The translations under genes and the position numbers were made by a program. A DNA stretch of 64,000 nucleotides, from contig UQMU01000005.1 in NCBI GenBank assembly GCA_900542305.1, forward strand, positions 17,526 to 81,525, in the 5' to 3' direction. Position 1 is the stretch's first letter, and the number at the start of each line of letters is the position of its first letter. Source of the DNA: an uncultured Collinsella sp. (GTDB taxonomy: Bacteria > Actinomycetota > Coriobacteriia > Coriobacteriales > Coriobacteriaceae). The notes beneath the pieces are model-generated. The model was not told the DNA's origin, did not search any database, and worked only from the letters and a program-made list of their open reading frames with translations. Below are positions 33,445 through 42,800 of this stretch, piece by piece.

Positions 33445-34077
33445 ATGAGCCAAGAGATGATGGATAAAACCTGTCGCGGTTTTGCCGAGGCGTTGGCTGC
33501 ACGCGAGCCGGTTCCCGGCGGCGGCAGCGCCAGCGCGTTTGTGGGAGCGCTGGGTGCCTCGCTGTGCGGGATGGTTGCTCGCTATGGCGCGACGAACCCC
33601 GCGCTTGCCGATCGCGCAGGCGATCTGACGCGTGCATTTGCCCAGGCGGATGAGTTGGCGCAGGAACTTGTCGACTTGGTTGCCGAGGATGTTCGAGCCT
33701 ACGGGCAGGTGTCGGCGGCATACGGTGTTTCGCGCGAGGATTCGGCTCGTGCGGCGGCGATCCAGGATGCGCTGCACGTGGCCGCCATGCCACCGTATCG
33801 GATCATGGACGCCTGCGGCCGCGCGCTAGCGCTGCTCGAGGATATGGCCGATAAGGGCTCGCGCCAGTTGCTGTCCGACGTAGCGTGCGGCGCCGTATTC
33901 TGCCGCGCCGCCATGCAGGGAGCGAGCCTGACGCTCTTCGCCAATACCACGTCTATGAAAGACCGAGCGCGCGCCGAGGAGCTCGAGGCGGCGTGCGATG
34001 AACTGCTGGATACGTGGCTGCCGCGCGCCGATGCGCTGGCGCGCCGCGCCGCTGACGCCGCCAGGAAGAGGGGATAG
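33445..34077 (+). CDS. fchA: methenyltetrahydrofolate cyclohydrolase, FchA/FTCD-C family
   Basis: 210 residues of the formiminotransferase-cyclodeaminase C-terminal-like family. The signature PVPGGGSASAFVGALGASL is at residues 22-40, followed by all-helical sequence. Expected reaction: 5,10-methenyl-THF plus water to 10-formyl-THF. It starts at ATG 33445 after TAGAGGTG and ends two bases before folD, so the two are one operon. The adjacent FolD lacks its cyclohydrolase residues, which makes this protein the probable supplier of that step. Confidence 0.85.
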   Translation: MSQEMMDKTCRGFAEALAAREPVPGGGSASAFVGALGASLCGMVARYGATNPALADRAGDLTRAFAQADELAQELVDLVAEDVRAYGQVSAAYGVSREDSARAAAIQDALHVAAMPPYRIMDACGRALALLEDMADKGSRQLLSDVACGAVFCRAAMQGASLTLFANTTSMKDRARAEELEAACDELLDTWLPRADALARRAADAARKRG

Positions 34078-34079
34078 CC

Positions 34080-34934
34080 ATGGCTGAGCTGTTGAAGGGC
34101 GCTCCCGTTGCCCGTGCTTTGACCGAGGAACTCGCTGCTCGCTGCGCCGCCCTGCGCGAGCGCGGCGTTGTGCCGACGCTGGCCATCGTTCGCGTGGGCG
34201 AGCGCGAGGACGATCTATCCTATGAGCGCGGTGCTCTCAAGCGCTGCGAGAAGGTTGGCATCGAGGCTCGCCGCGTTTTGCTTCCCGCCGATGTTTCGCA
34301 GGACGAGCTGTTGGCGGCTATTAAGGACATCAATACCGACCCCGCTGTTCACGGCTGCCTGATGTTTCGCCCGCTGCCTGCTGGGCTTGACGAGGATGCA
34401 GTTGCCGCGGCACTCGATCCTGCCAAGGATGTTGACTCCATGACGCCGGCCTCGCTGCTCACCGCGCTTTCGGGGCGAGGCGAGGGCTTCGCCCCTTGCA
34501 CGGCCGAGGCCGTGTTGGCGTTGCTGGACCATTATAGCGTTGAGCTGGATGGGGCCAAGGTCGCGGTCGTCGGTCGGTCGCTGGTGATCGGTCGTCCCGT
34601 TGCCGCCATGCTTACGGCTCGCAATGCCACGGTGACGACGTGCCATACGCATACGCGCGACTTGGCTGCTGAGTGCCGTGCGGCTGATATTGTGGTTGCG
34701 GCCGTTGGGCGCGCGCGCACGATTGGCGCGGATGCGGTTCGCGAGGGCCAGACGATCATCGATGTTGGCATTAATTGGGACGAGGCTGCCGGAAAACTGG
34801 TCGGCGACGTCGATTTTGATGTGACGGAGCCGGTCGTTGGCGCAATTACTCCCGTGCCGGGCGGCGTGGGGGCTGTGACCACCGCGATTCTCGCTAAACA
34901 CGTGATTGAGGCGGCGGAGCGTGCATCGAAATAG
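34080..34934 (+). CDS. folD: FolD-family methylene-THF dehydrogenase without cyclohydrolase residues
   Basis: 284 residues of the FolD family with Rossmann motif VVGRSLVIGRPVAAML, the KDVD segment (DPAKDVDSM) and PVPGGVGAVT near the C terminus. The catalytic region reads SYERGALKRCEKVGI: Tyr48 is kept, but the lysine four residues later (Lys56 in the human enzyme) is Ala52. The VQLPLP segment holding Gln98 in the human enzyme reads MFRPLP. These two residues are needed for cyclohydrolase activity, so the protein is probably only a dehydrogenase. It is coupled to fchA two bases upstream. Confidence 0.92.
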   Translation: MAELLKGAPVARALTEELAARCAALRERGVVPTLAIVRVGEREDDLSYERGALKRCEKVGIEARRVLLPADVSQDELLAAIKDINTDPAVHGCLMFRPLPAGLDEDAVAAALDPAKDVDSMTPASLLTALSGRGEGFAPCTAEAVLALLDHYSVELDGAKVAVVGRSLVIGRPVAAMLTARNATVTTCHTHTRDLAAECRAADIVVAAVGRARTIGADAVREGQTIIDVGINWDEAAGKLVGDVDFDVTEPVVGAITPVPGGVGAVTTAILAKHVIEAAERASK

Positions 34935-34973
34935 GGGTTTTGGGCTGTATAGAGGGTCAGTTATATACCCGCT

Positions 34974-35199
34974 GTGCAAAAAACGCCAAATATGAGTACT
35001 GTTGCCAAGATAGTCACATATGTTTTATGAGATTTGGGCTCGCTGGCGATATTCATTCCCACTAGGGAGCCCATTTTATTGGACCTATGGGGAATAACGT
35101 TATCTTGCTTTTGGACAAATGAGGACTTCTGGAGCCCTGGACGATGGAATTTGCTGTTACTAAATTGGTGACAGTACTCATATTTGGCATTTTTTGCAC
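34974..35199. mobile_element. MITE-like element with 29-bp terminal inverted repeats
   Basis: 226 bases between folD and the C69 peptidase gene. Ends 34974-35002 and 35171-35199 are reverse complements with one mismatch, starting GTGCAAAAAA and ending TTTTTTGCAC. There is no credible ORF inside. An internal hairpin, GGGCTC / GAGCCC, is at about 35035-35073. It could be a non-autonomous transposable element or a structured RNA. Confidence 0.6.
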
Positions 35200-35299
35200 A
35201 CGGGGGTCTCGAGGGGGTCGTGGCGACTGTGGTTTCGCCCTTTTTGCGCCGAAGCGATACACTGTTGCCGTTTGATTTCTTCGCTCAAGGAGGATGCGC

Positions 35300-36823
35300 A
35301 TGCCGTGCACAACGATTTTGGTTGGTAAGAACGCGAGCTACGACGGGTCGACGCTTGTCGCCCGCAACGAGGACTCGTCCAACGGAGTGTTTGAGCCCAA
35401 GCGCATGCGCGTGGTACATCCCGACGAGCAGCCGCGCGTCTACACGAGCGTCCTGAGTCACCTGACCGTTGAACTGCCCGACAATCCCATGCGTTACACG
35501 AGCGTCCCCGACGTTGTCCCGGGTCATGGCATTTGGGCCGAGGCCGGCTTCAACGAGCTCAATGTTGGCATGTCCGCAACCGAGACGCTTACCACCAACG
35601 AGCGCGTCCGCGGCGCCGATCCGCTTGTCGACTACGTGCCCGCCAGGGGCAACGAGGGCGAGGACGGCTATGTGCCGGCGCAGCCCGGCGGTCTGGGCGA
35701 GGAGGACATGGTGACCCTGGTGCTGCCGTATGCCAAGTCTGCCCGCGACGGTGTGCGCATTCTGGGCGACCTGCTCGAGCGCTATGGCACCTACGAGAAC
35801 AATGGCATCGCCTTTAGTGACGTTGACGAGATCTGGTGGCTCGAGACCATCGGCGGCCACCACTGGATCGCCAAGCGCGTGCCCGATGACGCCTATGTGA
35901 CCATGCCCAACCAGCTGGGTATCGACAGCTTTGACCTGGACGACGCCGAGGGCGCTCAGGTCGACCACATGTGCTCTGCCGACCTGCGCTCCTGGATGGC
36001 CGAGTGGCATCTGGACCTGACGCTGGGCGTCGAGGGCGACGGTCCGGCGACGGTCTTTAACCCGCGCGAGGCCTTTGGCTCGCACAGCGACAGCGACCAC
36101 GTCTACAACACGCCGCGCGCCTGGTACATGCAGCGCTGCCTCAACCCCAGCGATGTGTGGGACGGTCCCGAGGCCGATTACACGCCCGAGAGCGACGACA
36201 TCCCCTGGAGCCGCGTGCCCGAGCGCAAGGTGACCATCGAGGACATCAAGTACGTGCTCTCCAGCCACTACCAGGGCACGGAGTACGACTGCTACGGCAG
36301 CAAGGGTACGCCCGCCACGCGCGGCGCCTATCGACCCATCGGCATCAATCGCAACAGCCAGCTCGCCGTGCTGCAGCTGCGCCCCTATGCGCAGCCGGCG
36401 TATCGCGCCGTGCAGTGGATGGCGTTTGGCTCCAACTCGTTTAACGCGCTCGTGCCGCTGTACGCCAATGTCCAGACCATGCCCGAGTACTATGCCGACA
36501 CGCAGGCTCGCGTGACGTCCGAGAACTTCTACTGGGCCAACCGCCTGATCGGCGCCCTGGCCGATGTCCGTTTCCACGAGTGCGGTCGCGCGGTCGAGGA
36601 TTATCAGGAGAAGGTCGGCGGCATGGGCCACAAGCAGATTCACGACGTTGACGCTGTCGTAGCCGCGCTGCCTGAGGCTGAGGTGCCCGCCGAGCTTGCC
36701 CGCGCCAACGAGGAGTTTGCCGAGCGCGTGCGGGTGGAGACCGATGCTCTGCTGGGCAAGGTACTCTACACCACGAGCTGTGCCATGAAGAATTCCTTCG
36801 CGATGAACGATAACGTAAGGTAA
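35300..36823 (+). CDS. C69-family dipeptidase (PepD-like)
   Basis: 507 residues of the Ntn-hydrolase C69 family, which cleave dipeptides. The N terminus MPCTTILVGKNASYDGS contains the nucleophile Cys3 and the family signature; ARNED follows. Other conserved parts are NEVGV-like FNELNVGMSATETL, WWLETIGGHHWIAKRVPD and the C-terminal FYWANRLIGALAD. Start 35300 is chosen because AAGGAGG lies 6 bases before it; the in-frame ATG 35294 is too close to that site. No signal peptide is visible, so it is probably cytoplasmic. It is monocistronic, flanked by the MITE-like element and a hairpin. Confidence 0.9.
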   Translation: MPCTTILVGKNASYDGSTLVARNEDSSNGVFEPKRMRVVHPDEQPRVYTSVLSHLTVELPDNPMRYTSVPDVVPGHGIWAEAGFNELNVGMSATETLTTNERVRGADPLVDYVPARGNEGEDGYVPAQPGGLGEEDMVTLVLPYAKSARDGVRILGDLLERYGTYENNGIAFSDVDEIWWLETIGGHHWIAKRVPDDAYVTMPNQLGIDSFDLDDAEGAQVDHMCSADLRSWMAEWHLDLTLGVEGDGPATVFNPREAFGSHSDSDHVYNTPRAWYMQRCLNPSDVWDGPEADYTPESDDIPWSRVPERKVTIEDIKYVLSSHYQGTEYDCYGSKGTPATRGAYRPIGINRNSQLAVLQLRPYAQPAYRAVQWMAFGSNSFNALVPLYANVQTMPEYYADTQARVTSENFYWANRLIGALADVRFHECGRAVEDYQEKVGGMGHKQIHDVDAVVAALPEAEVPAELARANEEFAERVRVETDALLGKVLYTTSCAMKNSFAMNDNVR

Positions 36824-36841
36824 AGACGACCTTGCAACGAG

Positions 36842-36880
36842 CGAGCGGGGCAAACGCCGTCGAAGGCTTTGCCCCGCTCG
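36842..36880. terminator. hairpin after the C69 peptidase gene
   Basis: CGAGCGGGGCAAA (36842-36854) and TTTGCCCCGCTCG (36868-36880) are perfect reverse complements. There is no T-run, so termination is probable but unproven. Confidence 0.65.
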
Positions 36881-36971
36881 ATTCCTATCTTGTCGGTAAA
36901 ACGATTTTGTGTCGTTCGCCCAATCTTGGGTACAAGAAGGCCAATGCAGTTGTTCATGATTGGAGCCAACC

Positions 36972-37388
36972 ATGGTTATGAAACTCGATCAGCTTGTTAA
37001 CGGTGCCATTAACGTGGGCTTCGGCGCCGCCGCCGTTGCCGTCGAGGGCGGCAAGAAGGTTCTCGACGACCTCGGTACCAAGGGTGAGCAGGTCCGCAAG
37101 GATGCCGGCACCCCCGATATCGCCCGCAGCGTGTCCGATATGTTCGAGCAGGCGGGTGGCACCATCTCCGACCTGACCGAGCGTCTGGGCATGCAGGGCG
37201 AGACTGCGGCACAGCGCGTGCTCGATGAGCTCATCCTGGCCCGCGTCCGCGTCATGACGACCCCCGAGCGCACGGCCTTTTTGGCCCATGTGCGCGACAT
37301 CGTCGATTCGGTCGAGGACAACGTGACCTCGGTGCCCGTCGAGTCTGTTGAGCCCGACGACGCAGAGGACGCCGAAGAGGCCGAGTAG
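36972..37388 (+). CDS. small phasin-like helical protein
   Basis: 138 residues, predicted almost wholly helical. An N-terminal Gly/Ala/Val amphipathic stretch (INVGFGAAAVAVEGGKKVLDDL) is followed by charged helices and an acidic tail (DDAEDAEEAE). The pattern resembles phasin/poly-hydroxyalkanoate granule-type or UbiB-partner proteins, as often found next to ABC1 kinases. GGAG precedes ATG 36972. It is 8 bases from the UbiB-like kinase gene and surely co-transcribed with it; a partner or regulator role is inferred from this. Confidence 0.65.
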   Translation: MVMKLDQLVNGAINVGFGAAAVAVEGGKKVLDDLGTKGEQVRKDAGTPDIARSVSDMFEQAGGTISDLTERLGMQGETAAQRVLDELILARVRVMTTPERTAFLAHVRDIVDSVEDNVTSVPVESVEPDDAEDAEEAE

Positions 37389-37396
37389 CAGCGCAG

Positions 37397-39160
37397 ATGG
37401 CAGATTCCACCACCGATTACAACAATCTAGATCCCTTGGGTGACGAGACGGCGGTTGTCGACGAGGTCGATGCCACTGTCTCGGGCGCTCGCAAGAAGCC
37501 GCGCGCTGTCGATATGGTCCCCGAAGAGCCCGACGCGATGGCGCCGGATGAGGAATACCAGCTCACGCCGGCGGGCCGCCGCGAACGCATCGGGCAGATT
37601 GTTCGCCTGATTAAAAAGTACCGCGTATGGGATAACCTCACGCCGGTTCGCCTGCGCCGCCTGCTCGAAGAGCTCGGCCCCATGTTCGTCAAGATGGGGC
37701 AGATTCTGGCTAACCGCTCCGAGATTTTGCCGCAGCGGTTTTGCGACGAGCTGCGTCGCCTGCGCTCTGACGTAGAGCCGGTGCCGTATGAGGTAGTGCT
37801 CCGCTGTCTGGAAGAGGAATACGGCCAGCGCTTGGGGCAGATGTTCGACGCGATCGATCCCAACCCGCTCGGAAGCGCGTCGCTCGCGCAGGTACACCGT
37901 GCCCGCTTGGTGACGGGCGAGGACGTGGCCGTTAAGGTGCAGCGCCCCGGCGCGCAGCAGGTCATGGCGCAGGACATCGACATCATTCGCTCGGTGGTGC
38001 GCATCGTTTCAAAGTTCGTCAACACCGACCAGTTTGTGGACCTGCACGGCGTGGTCGAAGAGCTGTGGACCTCGTTTCGCGAGGAGACCAACTTTTTGGC
38101 TGAGGCCAAAAACCTCAACGATTTCTATGAGTTCCATAAGAGCGTCCATGGCGTGTCGTGTCCTAAGTCCTACCTGGACCTTTGCACCGAACACGTGGTG
38201 GTCATGGACTACATTGACGGCATCTCGATTGCCGATCCCGAGCGCCTGGTGGCCGAGGGCTATGACCTGGAAAAGATTGGCTCGGCGATTGTCGAGGACT
38301 ATTCGACGCAGGTGCTCGATGACGGCTTTTTCCATGCCGACCCGCATGCGGGAAACATCATTCTCAAGGACGGCATCGTCTACTTTATCGACCTGGGCAT
38401 GGTCGGGCGCATGTCGAGCCACGACCGCGGTATCGTTAAGGACATGATTTTCGCCGTGGCCGAGGGCGACGTTCCCAAGCTCAAGGACTCGCTTATGCGC
38501 TTTGCCGTGACGCGCGGCGACTCGGCCGAGCTTGACCATTCGGCCTTTTTGTCCGATCTGGACTTTATCGTTGCTGACTTCGCTGGTCTTGACCTTAAGG
38601 ATCTTGATATCGGCGAGTTTTTGACCTCGCTGCTAAATTTGGCGCGCAAGAACGATGTTGAGCTGCCGAGCGTGGTGACGATGTTCGCCCGCGGCATGGT
38701 GACGCTCGAGGGCCTGCTGACCGAGTACATGCCCAACGTCAACATGATCCAGATCATCCAGACGCATATCAAAAACGAGAAGAGCACCTATGCGCGCGTC
38801 CGCGAAATGGGGCGCGATCTTGCCGCGAGCAGCTATCGCGCGGCAAAAGGCTCGCTCGAGGCGGCCGAGTATCTGGGCTTGGCGTCGCGCATGCTCACGC
38901 GCGGCCAGCTTAAGCTAAACACGCAGATTATGAGCAGCGATAAGGCGCTGCGGCAGCTGGGTGGAATTATCGACCGTATGTCGATGGCAATTGTGATCGC
39001 CGGTCTGTTTATCGGTTCGTCGGTGGTGTACTACGCGCGCATCGAGCCGGTTGTGTTCGGTATCCCGGTCATTGGCTTTATGGGCTATGTGAGTGCGCTG
39101 GTGCTGGCACTGATGCTGGGCCGCGAGATCTGGCGCAACAGCCACGGCGGCAAGCGTTAG
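37397..39160 (+). CDS. UbiB/ABC1 (AarF) family atypical kinase
   Basis: 587 residues. The family KxGQ motif is VKMGQILANRSEILP. The Ala-rich loop that replaces the normal kinase P-loop reads GSASLAQVHRA, followed by the lysine in VAVKVQRPG. Catalytic HADPHAGN and the metal-binding FIDLGMVGRM follow. Two transmembrane helices close the protein (IVIAGLFIGSSVVYY and GIPVIGFMGYVSALVLALML). In organisms with ubiquinone these support its synthesis; gut Coriobacteria use menaquinones or none, so the substrate here is unknown, perhaps lipid handling. It is coupled to the small helical gene upstream. Confidence 0.9.
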   Translation: MADSTTDYNNLDPLGDETAVVDEVDATVSGARKKPRAVDMVPEEPDAMAPDEEYQLTPAGRRERIGQIVRLIKKYRVWDNLTPVRLRRLLEELGPMFVKMGQILANRSEILPQRFCDELRRLRSDVEPVPYEVVLRCLEEEYGQRLGQMFDAIDPNPLGSASLAQVHRARLVTGEDVAVKVQRPGAQQVMAQDIDIIRSVVRIVSKFVNTDQFVDLHGVVEELWTSFREETNFLAEAKNLNDFYEFHKSVHGVSCPKSYLDLCTEHVVVMDYIDGISIADPERLVAEGYDLEKIGSAIVEDYSTQVLDDGFFHADPHAGNIILKDGIVYFIDLGMVGRMSSHDRGIVKDMIFAVAEGDVPKLKDSLMRFAVTRGDSAELDHSAFLSDLDFIVADFAGLDLKDLDIGEFLTSLLNLARKNDVELPSVVTMFARGMVTLEGLLTEYMPNVNMIQIIQTHIKNEKSTYARVREMGRDLAASSYRAAKGSLEAAEYLGLASRMLTRGQLKLNTQIMSSDKALRQLGGIIDRMSMAIVIAGLFIGSSVVYYARIEPVVFGIPVIGFMGYVSALVLALMLGREIWRNSHGGKR

Positions 39161-39229
39161 CGATTTCCTGGGGTCGGGGGAAACGGATCATTTTGCCTCG
39201 CGTCGCGCCGGCGTGGGCTGGTCCGAACA

Positions 39230-39379
39230 AAACTATGCCGGTTTACGGGGCTGGAGTGCCGAACCTCGAGCATACCGAAATTCGCGCTTTTAAAACCGCA
39301 GGTAGATGAGTCGTTGATTTTCGAAAATGGTTGATATGGTTGCGAAGTGCTGAATCAGCCCCGTAATCCGGCATAGTTT
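39230..39379. repeat. 150-bp intergenic element with 24-bp inverted ends
   Basis: Ends 39230-39253 and 39356-39379 are reverse complements with one mismatch (AAACTATGCCGG... on the left). The ~100-base interior is AT-richer and has no ORF. It resembles the MITE-like element at 34974 in layout but not in sequence. It lies between the UbiB gene and the cobalamin riboswitch. Confidence 0.65.
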
Positions 39380-39504
39380 GGAAACGAGCTGTTCTTGCAA
39401 GGTCCGACGACAGTCCTCCCTATCGCAAACCATAGCTTTTACCTTGGGCTTCGCCTGTGTGCGGGGCCCTTTTGCGTGCTACCATATCGACAGTAATAAT
39501 CGAT

Positions 39505-39680
39505 GGCCTAGATGGTGGTGCGGAGACGCACGAATGCGCGGTTTTCCTGCGTGTTTGGGAGAATCGGGGTGCAAGTCCCCGGCTGTACCAGTAACCGTAA
39601 TTCCTCTTGGCCCGGGATGGTCACGTCGCAGATCGGACGGCGCGCCCGGGTCGGTAAGGTTAAGTCGGATCGCCTCCCAT
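39505..39680 (+). promoter_or_regulatory. cobalamin riboswitch
   Basis: The conserved core is readable: GGGAGAATCGGGGTGCAAGT at about 39558, then CCCCGGCTGTACC, AGTAACCGTAA (39590-39600). Downstream the B12-box-like AAGTCGGATCGCCTCCC (39662-39678) matches the consensus AGYCMGGAGACCTGCC in its fixed positions. A side hairpin GTGCG-GAGA-CGCAC is at about 39518-39531. About 145 bases separate it from the ATG of the large surface-protein gene. It should repress that gene when adenosyl- or other cobalamin is plentiful. Confidence 0.85.
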
Positions 39681-39825
39681 CTTGCACGCGACCGTGGCGC
39701 ATGCCGCCGGTGCGCGTTGGGCTCTGGAGGGAAGGGGGACCCCGATGGGGGTACTCGAGCGCAATGTGCGCGATGACGTGGGGCAGCCGCTGGGCAATGC
39801 TCCAAGTGCAGACAATAGGAGACAA

Positions 39826-42800
39826 ATGGATATGTTTGAGGACGAGTGCCAGCGCGCCTCGTGGCGTCGTCATGGAGCGATTGCCCGTGGCGTAGCCAAG
39901 CGCGGTCTGGTGGCGTTCCTGGCTTTTGCCATGGCTTTTGGCACCACGCCGGCGCAACTTTGGGCTGAGGGTGCCGAGGGCATTGCCGAGGCCGTGGCTC
40001 AGGCCGCAACGGGCGGCGAGGGCGCGGCGGCCGACGATGGCGCTGCTGCCGGCACCGGCGCGAACAGTGCGGCGGCGAGCGCTGCTGCCGATGACGCCGG
40101 CGCAGATCAGGGCGCAACTGCGAGTGCCGCGAATGGCGATGACACCGCAGCAGACAACGCGACTGAGTCCGAGAGCTCTCCCGCGGTGCCTGCTGCTTCG
40201 GAGCAGAAGAACGCCGCCGTCGCCGCGTCCGCCACAACGCTTTCGAGCGAGGCCAAGGTCTTCATCCAGGACACCAAGGATAAGGACAGCTCCTATTCCA
40301 CGAAGTCGGGCGCGCTCAGCGCGGGCGACACGCTCTGGGCAAATATGTACGATGAGGTCGAGGACGACTGGTACGGCACTTCGACTGAGTCCGTTGCCAA
40401 TCCCGGCACCTGGACTTACACCTGGCTCGCCGGCACGACCAGGGCCAGCAGCAATGTCGCCGACTACACCGAGGTCGTAGGCCACGAGCAGTCGCTCACC
40501 GTCACCGCCGCGATGGAAGGCAAATACTTCATCTGCAAGGTAACGGTTGATGGCAAGGACTACTATGGTCCGTCCGTTTCTTCCGGCTCGGGCATCAATG
40601 CCAACTACATTCCTGGCCCCGTGCTGGGCGCCGGTCAGATGGAGCTTAACAGCGTCAAGCTGAATAGCGACACGCCGAGCATAGGCGATACCCTGACGGC
40701 GACTCCGTACATAAGCTATTATCAGCAAGCCCCCGCCGATGCCAAGGTCACCTACACGTGGTCCGCATCCACCTCGCAGTACTCGGGATTTACCAAGATC
40801 GAGGGCGAGACGGGCGCTACGCTCGTGGTGGGCGACGACCTTGAGGGTAAGTACATCAGGGTCGAGGCCAACGCTGGCGTCAACACGGTGAACAAGACCA
40901 CTTCCAGCAAGGTCAAGCAGGCCGGTGCGGTCGAGATTTCGGCCGTGTCCATCGTTAACACCAAGGACAACACGAGCGTCTTTACGGTGGGGGATACCGC
41001 TAAGGCCCGCGCCAAGGAGAAGGGCGGCGCGTACGGCGCGTTCGTCGACGCGGACAAGCTCAACTTCCAGTGGCAGAGCTCTGACACCAAGAGCGGCGCG
41101 TATACCGATATCGCGGGCGCCACGGGTGAGACCCTCGAGCTTACCGACGCTTTGGGTGGCAAGTACCTCAAGTGCAAGGTGTCCTCGAAGATCGGCTCTT
41201 CGAGCTTGACCAACTCGACGGGCGCTCTCGTTGCTGCCGCCGGTTCAATTAATGTCACGAGCGTGACCATGAGCCCGACTTCGGGCAAAGTCGAGGTTGG
41301 TTCCACGATTACGGCGACCGCCAAGGCGGGCTCCACCGACGTTACCTCCGACTCGCATGTCACGTGGCGGTGGTACAAGGGCAAGTCGAATACCGCCAGC
41401 TCGTGCAACACGCCTATCGAGGGTGAGACCGGTAACACCCTGACGGTGACCGCCGCCCTTAAGGGCTACTACGTCGTGGCCAAGGCCAACGGCGGCTATG
41501 GCGAGCAGAAGCCGTACTATGCGGCGGGTCCCGTCTCCGTCGCTGGCCAAGTTGAGCTTTACGACGTGCAGTTCGAGGGCTCTCCCGCCACCAACGGCGT
41601 ACGTGTGGGCGATACGCTCAAGACTAAGGTGCGCAAAAAGGACGGCTCCAACTATCACTATATCGACCGCACCGATAATGTGACCTACCAGTGGCAGTAT
41701 GCAAACAGCAGCTCGAGCTACGACTCCGCCTATACCGATATCCCCGGTGCTACCGAGGCCACCTATACCGTTGACGCCGCCTATGCCGGCAAGTACCTGC
41801 GCGTGAAGGTGACGAGCGAAAACACCGTTTCCAGCACGCAGAAGAAGAGCTCCTACGGCGGCACGCAGTCCGTTGCCCCGCTCGGCCCCGTGACGCTCAA
41901 GGGCCAGTACAAGCTGGCGGGCATTGAGCTTGCCGATAAGAACGTTACGCTGAGCGTGGGTTCAAAGATCACGCCGAGCGTGCAGGTTCCGGGCAGCTGG
42001 TCGGGCTCGACCAAAGACGTGCCCGACGATGCCGAGCTCACCATGGCGTGGTATGCCAAGGGCGAGGGCGATGCCGATTGGACAGAGCTCACCGACGGCA
42101 TCGATACGACCGATGGCAGCCTGACCATTTCGGACGCGCTTGTTGGCAAGCGCATCAAAGTTACGGCGAACGCTCTCGACAACACGGTTGAATGGGTTTC
42201 GTCCGACAGCGTTACCGCGGCGGGGGAGTATAACCTGCTGCGCGTGATCACTACGCCGCAGATCAATAGCGAACCGACCCATCTCGTCTCGGGTGATAGC
42301 GTTAAGGCGACGGCGCAGGCTAAGCGCGCCGATGGTTCGACCACCAACGGCATTGACGTGACCGACCAGGCGACTGTTGTCTGGTATGCGGCCGATGACG
42401 CGGAGGCTCCGGCGGCCGACTGGACGCTGCTGCCCGATATGTCGGGCGCCGAGGCGACGGTTTCGGCTTCTGCCGCGGGCAAGTATCTGAAGGCCGTCGC
42501 CACGAGCGGCAGCTCGACGGTCGAGCTCGTCTCTGCCAATCCTGTGATCGCCGCAGGCTCTCTTGAGGCCGCAGTCCAAAAGCTCAACGATTCCAATAAG
42601 CAGATCGCCGTTGATTACAGCGCCAAGGGCGGCAACGTCAATGACGCGCTGAAGGCGCAGCTTGCCGATTTGGGCTTTACCGATATTGACGTCAAGGTCT
42701 CCGAGGGCGGCGTTGCCTTTAAGGCCGAGGACGCCAAGGCTACGGTCGGTATCTCCGACGCCCAGGATAAGACCAACGGCGATGTGACGTTCTTCTACAT

